64,000 nucleotides of DNA from Collinsella sp. An2. Lineage in GTDB: Bacteria > Actinomycetota > Coriobacteriia > Coriobacteriales > Coriobacteriaceae. The first letter of the stretch is position 1; every line of letters starts with the position of its first letter. The notes under the pieces are model-generated. The model was not told where the DNA came from, searched no databases, and worked only from the letters and a program-made list of their open reading frames with translations. The position numbers were made by a program, and so were the translations under genes. The stretch covers positions 113,256-177,255 of the forward strand of contig NZ_NFJW01000004.1 of the NCBI RefSeq assembly GCF_002160065.1, given 5' to 3'. Below are positions 9,329 to 21,274 of this stretch, in pieces.

Positions 9329-10150
9329 ATGAGGCAACTTCGCAAACGCATTTCGCTCGTGGCGGCGCTTGCTGCGGCGCTTATCCTGGCGGGCTGCTCG
9401 CAGCTGACGTCGGTCGTCGACCAGGTGACGGGCGGCCTTGTCCAACACGAGTATCCCGCCGAGGTATCCGAGGCGCTCGCGGTCCAGGGGGATGCCGTCC
9501 AAGACGTTGGGGACGGTTCCCCGTCGTTTACCGACGAAGAGATCGCCTATGCCTGGGAGCACCTGGACTATGAATCGTACAGTCCGCTCGACGCGCTGGG
9601 CCGCTGCGGCGCGGCGACGGCGTGCGCGGGGGCCGAGACCATGCCTGCCCCTGGGGAGGAGCGCGAATCCATCAGCGACATCCATCCGTCAGGCTGGCAC
9701 AGCGTGAGCTACGACTGCGTGGAGGGCGGCAGCCTCTACAATCGCACGCACCTGATCGCCTGGATGCTCGCTGCCGAAAACGCCAACGAGCGCAACCTCG
9801 TCACGGGCACGCGCTTTATGAACGCCCAGCTTATGCTGCCGTTCGAGGAAGAGGTTGCGCGCTATATCGACGATACCGGCAACCATGTGCTGTATCGTGT
9901 GACGCCAGTGTTCGAGGGCTCAGAGCTTGTCTGCCGGGCCGTGCAGATCGAGGCTCGCTCGCTCGAGGACGACGGCGCCGGCGTCTCGTTCAACGTGTTG
10001 TGCCGCAACGTTCAGCCCGGTATCGAGCTCGACTATGCCACGGGCGATAGCTGGGAAGAAGGCACGTCATCTTGGACAGACAGCTGGGACGAGGACGCGT
10101 CGCACTGGTCCGACGACCTCGATTGGGAAGAGCTGCTCTCGGCGCTCTAG
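9329..10150 (+). CDS. Lipoprotein-type DNA/RNA non-specific (DNA-entry-like) endonuclease
   Basis: ATG at 9329 with upstream GCAGGAGG; lipobox LILAGCS; YNRTHLIAWMLAAENANERNLVTGTRFMN resembles the EndA/NucA-type motif. Confidence 0.8.
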   Translation: MRQLRKRISLVAALAAALILAGCSQLTSVVDQVTGGLVQHEYPAEVSEALAVQGDAVQDVGDGSPSFTDEEIAYAWEHLDYESYSPLDALGRCGAATACAGAETMPAPGEERESISDIHPSGWHSVSYDCVEGGSLYNRTHLIAWMLAAENANERNLVTGTRFMNAQLMLPFEEEVARYIDDTGNHVLYRVTPVFEGSELVCRAVQIEARSLEDDGAGVSFNVLCRNVQPGIELDYATGDSWEEGTSSWTDSWDEDASHWSDDLDWEELLSAL

Positions 10151-10154
10151 CGCG

Positions 10155-10988
10155 TTAGTAGCGTCCGCGCAGCGAGTACCAGCCGTGCGACTCGTCGACC
10201 TCAAGCGGCACGCCGAACAGCTCGCTCATGGTGTCGCTGCGCAGCAGTTCCTCCTTGGGGCCATCGGCAAAGATGGTCGCCTCCTTGATGAGGAGCACAC
10301 GCTTGATGTCGGGGATGATGTCCTCGGGATAGTGGGTCACCAGCACCACCGAGCGGCCTTCGCTTGCAAGCATGCGCATGGTATCGCGCACGTGGTACAT
10401 GCCCTCGGGATCAAGGCCCGTGCAGGGCTCGTCAAAGATCAGGACCGAGGGGTCGCTCATGAGTTCGCGGGCTACGAGCGCGCGGCGCACCTGCCCGGTC
10501 GAGAGGGTCATGACGTCGCGGTCGGCGATATCGGCGATGCCCAGCCGCTCGAGCGCATCCATGCCCTTCTCGCGCACCTCGGGCGTCATGTCGACATGGC
10601 GCGGCAAGCCCAGCGTGCCAAACATGCCGCCGCACACGATGTCGATGACAGGAAGATGCACGCGCACCTGGTCGTGCATGGTGGCGCTCACAATGCCCAG
10701 GCTGCGCTTGATATCCGAGAGCTCCGGGCGCGCGGACCCGCGAAAGCGCACGGGCGGCTCTTCGCGCCACAGCGGGAAGACCTCGCGTGTGAGCAGCTGG
10801 ATGAAGGTCGACTTGCCGGCGCCGTTGGGGCCAAGCAGTGCCACATGCTCGCCCTCGGCAAGGTCGAAGCGGGGCACGTCGAGGATTGTCTTGCCGCCGC
10901 GCACCACGCGCGCATCGCGCAGCGAGAACAGCGGGGCCTGTTCGGCTCCTGTCGGCTCGTCTTCGCTTTGTCGCTCCTCGATTGCCAT
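10155..10988 (-). CDS. ABC transporter ATP-binding protein (ModF/molybdate-type ATPase-like)
   Basis: Walker A GPNGAGKST, signature LSTGQVRR, Walker B VLIFDEP. Confidence 0.85.
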   Translation of the reverse strand: MAIEERQSEDEPTGAEQAPLFSLRDARVVRGGKTILDVPRFDLAEGEHVALLGPNGAGKSTFIQLLTREVFPLWREEPPVRFRGSARPELSDIKRSLGIVSATMHDQVRVHLPVIDIVCGGMFGTLGLPRHVDMTPEVREKGMDALERLGIADIADRDVMTLSTGQVRRALVARELMSDPSVLIFDEPCTGLDPEGMYHVRDTMRMLASEGRSVVLVTHYPEDIIPDIKRVLLIKEATIFADGPKEELLRSDTMSELFGVPLEVDESHGWYSLRGRY

Positions 10989-11083
10989 CGCGTTCAGCCT
11001 TCTCCCTGTATCGTCGGTTCGTGCGAATATGCTACGCTACTTTACTACACCAAAGCGGATAACGTGAGCAAAGGAAGTGTGCT

Positions 11084-12304
11084 ATGCCCGAGATGCTAAC
11101 GCTCGATGCGTTCGAACAGGCCTCAGAGAAGGTCAAGGAAGTCACCCAGAAGACCGAGCTCATCGAGAGCGCCCATTTTAGCCAGTCTACGGGCAATCGT
11201 GTGTTCTTCAAGCCCGAAAACATGCAGCGCACGGGCGCCTACAAGGTGCGTGGCGCCTACTACAAGATCTCGACGCTCACGCCCGAGGAGCTCTCGCACG
11301 GCCTTATCACGGCGAGCGCCGGCAACCACGCCCAGGGTGTGGCGTATGCGGCGACGCGCGCGGGCGCGAAGTCGGTCGTGGTCATGCCTACGACCACGCC
11401 GCTCATCAAGGTCGAGCGCACGAAGGGCTACGGCGCCGAGGTCGTGCTTTACGGCGACGTGTATGACGAGTCGTGCGACTACGCCATGAAGCTCGCCGAG
11501 GAACAGGGATACACGTTCATCCATCCCTTCAACGACCCGGTGGTCGCCACGGGCCAGGGCACAATCGCCATGGAGATTGTGCAGGAGCTGCCGCTTGTCG
11601 ACACCATTCTCGTGCCGGTCGGCGGCGGCGGGCTCGCGTGCGGCGTGTCGACCTTCGCGAAGCTCTACAACCCCAAAATCAAGGTCATCGGCGTGGAGCC
11701 CGAGGGTGCGGCGTCGCTCACGCGGGCGCTCGAGGCGGGGCATCCGGTGAAGATCGATTCGGCAAACACCATCGCCGACGGCACCGCGGTGCTCGAGGTG
11801 GGCGACAAAGTCTTCCCGTACCTCCAGCAGAACCTTGACGACGTCATCACCGTGCCGGACGAGGAGCTCATCGTGTCGTTCCTCGACATGGTCGAGAACC
11901 ATAAGATGATCGTCGAGAACTCGGGGCTGCTCACCGTCGCCGCGCTCAAGCATCTGCCTGCCAAGAACAAGCGCGTCGTGTCGATTCTCTCCGGCGGCAA
12001 CATGGATGTCATCACCATGAGCTCCGTGGTGCAGCACGGCCTTATCGCGCGCGACCGCATCTTCACGGTGAGCGTTCTGTTACCCGACCGCCCGGGCATG
12101 CTCGTCAAGGTGGCCAGCGCCATCGCCGAGCAGAACGGCAACGTCATCAAGCTCGAGCACAACCAGTTTGTCTCCACCAACCGCAACGCTGCCGTGGAGC
12201 TTCGGGTGACGATCGAGGCCTATGGCACCGCGCACAAGGAGCAGATCATGGACGCCCTGCGCACGGCTGGTTTTGACCCGCAGCTGAGCCAGACGATGCT
12301 GTAG
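11084..12304 (+). CDS. ilvA: Threonine ammonia-lyase, biosynthetic type with C-terminal ACT domain
   Basis: 406 aa; PLP motif FKPENMQRTGAYKVRGA, VGGGGLACG; ACT-like tail VSVLLPDRPGMLVKVA. Confidence 0.9.
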   Translation: MPEMLTLDAFEQASEKVKEVTQKTELIESAHFSQSTGNRVFFKPENMQRTGAYKVRGAYYKISTLTPEELSHGLITASAGNHAQGVAYAATRAGAKSVVVMPTTTPLIKVERTKGYGAEVVLYGDVYDESCDYAMKLAEEQGYTFIHPFNDPVVATGQGTIAMEIVQELPLVDTILVPVGGGGLACGVSTFAKLYNPKIKVIGVEPEGAASLTRALEAGHPVKIDSANTIADGTAVLEVGDKVFPYLQQNLDDVITVPDEELIVSFLDMVENHKMIVENSGLLTVAALKHLPAKNKRVVSILSGGNMDVITMSSVVQHGLIARDRIFTVSVLLPDRPGMLVKVASAIAEQNGNVIKLEHNQFVSTNRNAAVELRVTIEAYGTAHKEQIMDALRTAGFDPQLSQTML

Positions 12305-12698
12305 TCGGATCGTCCCAGCCGCCCGTCGGGTGAATCGGTGCTTTCGCCGAGAAAAGTGTTTCCTGCATATTTCGTCCTTGCTACCGATCGATGAACGGAG
12401 GATACTCCTGACTCAGCAAATGCGATGACAGGGCGAGTATCGGCCGGGCCATCCCACAGCGAGCAGGCGGCAGAGCTTCTTGGGCGCGAGTGCGCCCTCC
12501 AGGAGCAGTGAGAACCTGCGGTGGACGGTCGAGAACATACCCTCGAGCAGTGCGGCCGAACGCGTGCGTGGCCATGGGCGATCCCCATGCGACCGCGGGC
12601 GCCAACGTCGCGCCGGAGCCTCCGTGATAGGCATCGGGCAGCACGCCTGCCGTCTCGCATTTCATATCGAGGAAGCGCGAGAGGAAGCGAGGGCGTAT

Positions 12699-14359
12699 AT
12701 GCAGCTGCGAAGCGATGCCATCAAGAAGGGACTGGCGCGGGCGCCGCACCGAAGCCTGCTCAAGGCCGACGGGCTTACCGACGAGGAGCTCGACCGGCCG
12801 CTCGTGGCGGTCGTATCCGCCCAGAACGAGGTCATTCCCGGCCATATCCATCTTCAGCAGATCGCCGACGCCGTGAAGGCGGGCGTTCGCATGGCCGGCG
12901 GCACGCCGCTCCAGGTGAACACCATCGGCGTCTGCGACGGCATCGCCATGAATCACGAGGGCATGCGCTACAGCCTCACGAGCCGCGAGGTCATCGCCGA
13001 CAGCGTCGAGTGCGTCATCCAGGGCCATCAGTTCGACGCCATGGTGCTCATTCCCTCCTGCGACAAGATCGTGCCCGGCATGCTTATCGCCGCCGCTCGC
13101 TTGAACATCCCCACCATGCTCGTTTCCGGCGGTCCCATGCTCGCCGGGCGCGATAAGTGCGGCAACCAGACCGACCTCAACAGCCTCTTTGACGCCGTGG
13201 GCCAGGTTACCGCCGGCACCATGACGACGGAGGAGTGCGCTTGGCTCGAGAACACCGCATGCCCCACCTGCGGCAGTTGCTCGGGCATGTTCACCGCCAA
13301 CTCCATCTGCTGCCTGGCCGAGGCGCTCGGCCTCGCGCTTCCCGGCAACGGCACCGTGCCGGCCGTCTACTCCGAGCGCATTCGTCTGGCCAAGCAGACC
13401 GGTATGCAGGTGATGGACCTGGTCAAGAAGAACATCACGGCGCTGGACATCCTCACGCCCGCCGCCATCCACAACGGCATGGTGCTCGACATGGCCTTCG
13501 GTGGCTCCACCAACACCATGCTGCACCTCACGGCCATCGCGCACGCCGCCGGCTGCCCCATCACGATGGACGACTGGGACCGCGTCTCCGACGAGACCCC
13601 CAATATCGTGCGCATCGCGCCGGCGGGTCCGCTCCATATCGAGGACCTGAACGCCGTGGGCGGCATCCCCGCCATCATCGGCGTGCTGGGGCGTGCCGGC
13701 CTGCTGGACGAGACGGCCTGCACCTGCCACGGCTGCATGAAGGACTGGATTGCCCAGTGCCCGCCTGCCGACGGCGAGATCGTGCGTACGGTCGAAAACG
13801 CCTACTCGCCGGTGGGCGGACTCAAGGTCATGCACGGCAACCTGGCGCCCGACCGCGCGGTCGTGAAGCGCAGCGCCGTCGCTCCCGACATGATGCAGCA
13901 TTCCGGCCCCGCCCGCGTCTTCGAGAGCGAGGAGGAGGCCTGCGAGGCCATCTTCGGCGGCAAGATCAACCCTGGCGACGTGGTAGTCATTCGCTATGAG
14001 GGCCCGGCCGGCGGTCCCGGCATGCGCGAGATGCTCACGCCCACGTCGGCTATCTGTGGCATGGGGCTCGACCACTCCGTCGCGCTCATCACCGACGGCC
14101 GCTTCTCCGGCGCGAGCAAGGGCCCCTGCATCGGGCACGTGAGTCCCGAGGCTGCGGCGGGCGGCCCCATCGCGCTTGTGCAGGAAGGCGACATCATCGA
14201 TATCGACATCGAGGCGGGAACGCTTGACGTGCGCCTGACGGACGAGGAGCTCGAGCGCCGCCGTGCCGCCTGGCAGCCGCCGGCGCCCAAGTACACCACG
14301 GGTGTTCTTTCCCGCTATGCGAAGCTCGTTACCAGTGCCGATAAGGGGGCGTATCTCTC

Positions 14360-14363
<4 letters not shown>
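12699..14363 (+). CDS. ilvD: Dihydroxy-acid dehydratase
   Basis: [25 protein letters not shown]...; [31 protein letters not shown]; the 627-aa ORF track starts upstream, but ATG 12699 has a GA-rich RBS and fits family length. Confidence 0.92.
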
Positions 14364-16480
<2,117 letters not shown>

Positions 16481-16481
16481 G

Positions 16482-16967
16482 ATGAAGTACATCCTCTCTG
16501 TGCTCGTCGAGAACAAGCCGGGCGTGCTCTCGCGCGTCACCGGACTCATCAGCCGCCGTGGTTTTAACATCGATTCCCTCACCGTGGCGCCCACCGAGGA
16601 CGTCACCATGAGTCGCATGACCATCATCGTCAACGCCGACGAGATCGCCTATGAGCAGCTTACCAAGCAGCTGCATAAGCTGGTCTCGGTGTATAAGATC
16701 TCGGACCTCACCGAGGAGGACGCCATCGAGCGCGAGCTTGTGCTGTTCAAGGTGCTTGCCCAGCCCGATAAGCGCCACGAGATCATCGAGATCGCGAACA
16801 TCTTCCGCGCGAACATCGTCGACGTGGGCAAGAACTCGCTGACTGTGGAGGCCACGGGCACGCAGAGCAAGCTCGACGCGCTCGAAGACCTCTTCCGCGG
16901 CTACGGCATCCGTCAGCTCACGCGCACGGGCAAGATCGCCATGTCGCGCGGGGCGCGGGATTCGTAG
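16482..16967 (+). CDS. ilvN: Acetolactate synthase small subunit (ACT)
   Basis: MKYILSVLVENKPGVLSRVTGLISRRGFNIDSLTV. Confidence 0.93.
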   Translation: MKYILSVLVENKPGVLSRVTGLISRRGFNIDSLTVAPTEDVTMSRMTIIVNADEIAYEQLTKQLHKLVSVYKISDLTEEDAIERELVLFKVLAQPDKRHEIIEIANIFRANIVDVGKNSLTVEATGTQSKLDALEDLFRGYGIRQLTRTGKIAMSRGARDS

Positions 16968-16995
16968 CTCCGTCGTTCTGACGAACGACGGAACG

Positions 16996-17088
16996 GGTCG
17001 ACGCTGCGCGGGCACCTGGCGGCCGATTCGGCTCTCATTCGTCGGTCGCGTACCGAAGTACGCGTCGCTCCTCTTTCGGGGCAATCTG
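16996..17088. repeat. ilvC-flanking dispersed repeat, copy 1, with CGCGTAC-CGAA-GTACGCG hairpin
   Basis: Shares GGTCGAC...CTGG..GGCCG...TCATTCGTCGGTCGC...CGAA...CTCCTC.TT..CGG.GCAATCTG with 18323-18431. Confidence 0.7.
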
Positions 17089-17235
17089 CTCCGTCTTCCC
17101 GCCGCTCGCTGACGTTGCTCAACCTTATAGGCCGTTCGTTGCTGCAACATTCGTTTCGATTCACTCGCAGCCGCATCCACTTGATACGGCTCGCCATCCA
17201 AGGTAACACCAGCCACGACGTAAAGGAGAAACAAC

Positions 17236-18231
17236 ATGGCTGTTACGATTTACTATGAGCAGGACTGCGATCCGAAAGTCATCCAGGGCAAGAAGATCGC
17301 CATCATCGGCTACGGTTCGCAGGGCCATGCCCATGCGCTGAACCTGCTCGATTCCGGCTGTGACGTGCGCGTCGGCCTGCGCGAGGGTTCGAGCTCCTGG
17401 GCCAAGGCCGAGGAAGCCGGCCTCAAGGTGACCACGATGGACCAGGCCGCCGAGGAAGCCGACGTCATCATGATCCTCACCCCCGACGAGACCCAGCCCA
17501 AGGTCTATGAGGAGCACATCAAGGACCACCTCAAGCCCGGCGACACCCTGGCCTTCGCCCATGGCTTCAACATTCACTTCGGCTACATCGTGCCGCCCGA
17601 GGACGTCAACGTCATCATGTGCGCGCCCAAGGGCCCGGGCCACATCGTCCGTCGTCAGTACACCGAGGGCTCCGGCGTGCCCGACCTGGCGTGCGTGCAG
17701 CAGGATGCCACCGGCGACGCTTGGGACATCGTCCTGTCGTACTGCTGGGGTGTTGGCGGAGCGCGCTCCGGCATCATCAAGGCCACCTTCAAGGAGGAGA
17801 CCGAGGAGGATCTGTTCGGCGAGCAGGCTGTGCTCTGCGGCGGCCTCGTCGAGCTTGTCAAGGCTGGCTTCGAGACCCTGACCGAGGCCGGTTATCCGCC
17901 CGAGCTCGCCTACTTCGAGTGCTATCACGAGATGAAGATGATCGTCGACCTCATGTACGAGAGCGGCATCCACTTCATGAACTACTCCATCTCCAACACG
18001 GCTGAGTACGGCGAGTACTACGCCGGCCCGAAGGTCATCAACGAGCAGAGCCGCGAGGCCATGAAGCAGATCCTGGCCCGCATCCAGGACGGCAGCTTCG
18101 CCCAGGAGTTCGTCGACGACTGTAACAACGGCCACAAGTGGCTCTTCGAGCAGCGCGAGAAGATCAACGAGCACGAGATCGAGAAGGTCGGCGAGAAGAT
18201 CCGCTCCATGTTCTCCTGGATCAAGAAATAG
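17236..18231 (+). CDS. ilvC: Ketol-acid reductoisomerase
   Basis: 331 aa; [32 protein letters not shown]. Confidence 0.95.
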   Translation: MAVTIYYEQDCDPKVIQGKKIAIIGYGSQGHAHALNLLDSGCDVRVGLREGSSSWAKAEEAGLKVTTMDQAAEEADVIMILTPDETQPKVYEEHIKDHLKPGDTLAFAHGFNIHFGYIVPPEDVNVIMCAPKGPGHIVRRQYTEGSGVPDLACVQQDATGDAWDIVLSYCWGVGGARSGIIKATFKEETEEDLFGEQAVLCGGLVELVKAGFETLTEAGYPPELAYFECYHEMKMIVDLMYESGIHFMNYSISNTAEYGEYYAGPKVINEQSREAMKQILARIQDGSFAQEFVDDCNNGHKWLFEQREKINEHEIEKVGEKIRSMFSWIKK

Positions 18232-18322
18232 GTTGACTGATCCCTGCGGCCTCCCCAGGTATCGCACCTCGGCCTTCAGGACTTCGAGCGTAGCGCGAAA
18301 GCCTATGCTCCTTCGTTATTCT

Positions 18323-18431
18323 GGTCGACCTGCGGCATCTGGGAGGGCCGCACGAGCGTGCTGCAGCATGTCACCTTGTCGTTCATTCGTCGGTCGCCTT
18401 CGAAAGGCGGCTCCTCGTTTACGGCAATCTG
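18323..18431. repeat. ilvC-flanking dispersed repeat, copy 2
   Basis: See 16996-17088; hairpin GCCTT-CGAA-AGGC occupies the equivalent position. Confidence 0.7.
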
Positions 18432-18594
18432 GCATGCTACGGAAGGCCGTCTTCATGGTTGATTGAGTGGCAGCCTTGGATGCTTATGGCGGCATGACCA
18501 ACACGGTCTATGCCGCTTTCCTTTGCGGCAATCTGGCGTGTTTGGGGCGTGTCGCCTCTATGCTGGCGTTGGCGAAGGGTGCGCTCGGATCGCT

Positions 18595-18955
18595 TGGTCA
18601 AAGGAGGGTCCTCCTGGGCAAGGCGGGTCTGCAAGGTGTGAGCCGATGGTCAAAGTTGCCGCCTGCTGGGCATGGAAAGTGCGTCGGGGGAGTCTCGGTG
18701 GTCAATTCGTGCGCGTGCTGGGCAACAACCTGCGTTTTTTTCGCATGTTGCTGCTCATCAAGCGGCGCGTGCATACCCAGGAGAGGACCATATCGACCGG
18801 TAGTGCGCCTTCAGCGAGAAACGCGTGCCCAGAGCGCGGAATTTATGACCAGCCGCATCCCCGTCCGGGGATGCTCGTGCCCAGAGCGCAGTCAAAGTGA
18901 CCAGGTGTAGGTGCCCGGCGAAATACCCCTGCCCAGGGGAAGCTACATTTGACCA
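18595..18955. repeat. Family II array A: TGGTCAA-N12-CTGGGCA units, 52-bp period, 3 forward then 4 reverse (one degenerate)
   Basis: Units at 18595-18620, 18647-18672, 18699-18724 (+); 18774-18799 (degenerate), 18826-18851, 18878-18903, 18930-18955 (-); N12 spacer in every unit. Confidence 0.93.
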
Positions 18956-19060
18956 ACAGCGAGGGCAGTCGTAGAGCAATCAGCAGCGGAGGGTCTGCGC
19001 TGTAGGTGTGTCCGGGATGGCATTCGATGCGACTGCACGTCATACTTGCTGGTGGGCAGA

Positions 19061-19150
19061 CATTGGACGTAGCTGTACCTGCCGGGCCCGTGCCCTCTGG
19101 ACAGGCATTGGACGTGGCCGTACCCGTCAGGCCCGTACCAACCCGGCCCG
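19061..19150. repeat. 45-bp imperfect direct repeat (two units)
   Basis: CATTGGACGTAGCTGTACCTGCCGGGCCCGTGCC at 19061 and CATTGGACGTGGCCGTACCCGTCAGGCCCGTACC at 19106. Confidence 0.75.
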
Positions 19151-19168
19151 CACTCTCGCATTGTCCGC

Positions 19169-19723
19169 ATGAACAGGATGGATGGAATAGTGAGCAAATT
19201 CTGGCTATCGATCCAGGCAAACGTGCGTGCCGTTCTTCGGCGGGCGTCGCGTTTGGGCATCGCGGCGGCTCTTGTCGCCTGCGCCGGCTTTGCCCTCGCC
19301 ATACCTCTGACAGGATGCAACGACGGCCCGCACAACGGCCAGGGTCAGGACAACGCCGCGGGCACCGTCGTCTTTCAGGAGCGGACCTCGCCTAACGAGG
19401 CCTATGTGAGCAGCGAGGACGACGTTGTCTACTACGATATCGTCGTCTTGCAGGACGCCGACACGCATGTGGTGACGGTTTCGTGCACGTCGAACTCGGC
19501 GTTTTTCGATCCGCTGAGCTATACGGTGGACTGCGACCAGGCAATTACGCAGGACGACGTCACGGTAAGGTGGACCACCGCCATGGGAGGCTCAGAGCCC
19601 TCCGAGAAAGACCAACTTGTGGTGGCACACATCGCCATCGCGCAGGATGGCCAGGTAATCGACGAGCATGTGGTCAACTTCACAAGCGGCGTTGTCGACA
19701 TCTTGGCCAATGCGCTCGGTTAA
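19169..19723 (+). CDS. Secreted/lipoprotein hypothetical protein
   Basis: 184-aa ORF; hydrophobic N-terminus ending AIPLTGCNDG (lipobox-like); conserved function not recognised. Confidence 0.6.
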   Translation: MNRMDGIVSKFWLSIQANVRAVLRRASRLGIAAALVACAGFALAIPLTGCNDGPHNGQGQDNAAGTVVFQERTSPNEAYVSSEDDVVYYDIVVLQDADTHVVTVSCTSNSAFFDPLSYTVDCDQAITQDDVTVRWTTAMGGSEPSEKDQLVVAHIAIAQDGQVIDEHVVNFTSGVVDILANALG

Positions 19724-19793
19724 TTCCCCAATAGCTAGCTCATAAGTAGTAGGGCGACTGCCTCCCACATGCCATCGCCCTTGTTGCTGTTCC

Positions 19794-20306
19794 CTATGCG
19801 GGTAGCTTGCAGACGTCGACCCAGATGCAGGGTTGGCAGAGCTCTTCCAGCTCGCTGGGCGTGAGTTCAATCGCGCTGTTGGAGCTTCCACAGGCGGGGA
19901 AGACCGTTTCAAAGCGCTTGAGTGACTCGTCCAGGTAGATGTCGCACCCGTCCTTTACGGCAAAGGGGCACACGCCGCCCACGGCGTGGCCGATGCGCTC
20001 TTCGGCGTCGGCGGCCGAGAGCATCTTGGCCTTCGTGTGGAACTGCGCCTTGTACTTGGGATTGTCGATGCGGGCATCGCCGGCTGCAACAATAAGCGCC
20101 ACGCGGTCGCCCACATAGAACGAGAGCGTCTTGGCGATGCGCGCCGGGTCTGTGCCCACCGCCTGGGCGGCGAGCTCGACGGTGGCGCTCGACGTCTCAA
20201 ATTCCATCACGCGGTCCTCCATGCCGCGCGCACGGAAGAACTCCCTTACCTTTTCAATCGCCATGGGCGGCATCCCCTGTTCTGTTGCGCCGCGCCCGTG
20301 TCGCAC
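19794..20306 (-). CDS. YbaK/EbsC-type aminoacyl-tRNA deacylase
   Basis: 170-aa ORF (start possibly internal at MAIEKVREFF); AKTLSFYVGDRVALIVAAGDARIDNPKYKAQF, VGGVCPFAVKDG. Confidence 0.85.
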   Translation of the reverse strand: MRHGRGATEQGMPPMAIEKVREFFRARGMEDRVMEFETSSATVELAAQAVGTDPARIAKTLSFYVGDRVALIVAAGDARIDNPKYKAQFHTKAKMLSAADAEERIGHAVGGVCPFAVKDGCDIYLDESLKRFETVFPACGSSNSAIELTPSELEELCQPCIWVDVCKLPA

Positions 20307-20441
20307 GCGCAGGCGAACACGGGCGCGGTCGGCGTCAATGCGGTTTTACCTCATGGGTGACAGCTTATCGCCGCTGCCGGGCCTCGGCAAGCGAATGGCA
20401 CGGAGCGTGCGGGAACAGCCGCGGCGCTATGGCGCTTGGCG

Positions 20442-20963
20442 CTACGCAATGCGGTAGACGTAGTTCTCTTTGCGCGGCTTGGGTTCGGGTGCCTCGCCGG
20501 CGGGGTATCCCAGGATGCAGTGGCCAATGCCCTCATAGGCATCCGCGTCGAGTCCCAGGCTTTCCAGCAGCTCCTTGCCCTCGGGCAGCTCGAACTCCTC
20601 TTTGGCTCGATGGATCCAGCAGCTGCCCAGGCCCAGCTCATGTGCGGCGAGCATGAGGTTACCCATCACGAGGCTGCCGTCGTATACGTGTGTCGGCACG
20701 TCTTTCCGGGCAAGGACCACAAGCACGACCGGCGCTCCGTAAAACGGGTCGGATTCGGTGCCCATAATACGGGCGTTTAAGGCCGAAAGCTTGTCGCGTA
20801 CCTCGCGGTTGGTGATGGCGATGATGATGGGCGATTGCGCGCCTCGCCCCGTAGCGGCGTAGGTGCCGGCTTCAAGCACTTTGTTGAGCAGGTCGTCGGG
20901 CACAGGGTCGGGCAGGTAGGAGCGAATGCTGCGGCGTGTGAGCATGGCTTCGGTGGCGTTCAT
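20442..20963 (-). CDS. Nitroreductase family protein
   Basis: MNATEAMLTRRSIRSYLPDPVPDDLLNKVLEAGTYAATGRGAQSP; LGSCWIHRAKEEFE; start chosen inside the longer ORF (20442-21176). Confidence 0.88.
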   Translation of the reverse strand: MNATEAMLTRRSIRSYLPDPVPDDLLNKVLEAGTYAATGRGAQSPIIIAITNREVRDKLSALNARIMGTESDPFYGAPVVLVVLARKDVPTHVYDGSLVMGNLMLAAHELGLGSCWIHRAKEEFELPEGKELLESLGLDADAYEGIGHCILGYPAGEAPEPKPRKENYVYRIA

Positions 20964-21274
20964 CGGTTCCTCCTCGGTGGCAGGACCGCATCGGCGGCGT
21001 GTGGCGGAGGTGCGCGAGGCCCGTGCGGCCTGCGCTCTGCGCGGCGCCTGCTGCGGTTCACGTTGCGGTGACACAGCATGTTGTATCCAAAACGGAACGG
21101 TCTCAATCCCCGGAGCGTCCGGGGCCTTGCGATATGGAATGCAAGCGCGATGCTCAAGACGTACGTCGCACTTCATGACGCAAGGGTTGCCCGCCTCGCG
21201 GCCACGCAGGGCGGCGGCCGCATCGTGTCCGGGCGCCGCGCTATACTACCTTCCATCATCAAGGGAGGTATCGC

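Noticed and set aside
12381-14138. 585-aa minus-strand ORF over ilvD
   Set aside because: Antisense shadow of a conserved enzyme.
18595-18955. CRISPR array
   Set aside because: Spacing is regular, but only split 7-mers are conserved, the 12-nt interior varies, orientation inverts mid-array, and no cas genes are present in the window.
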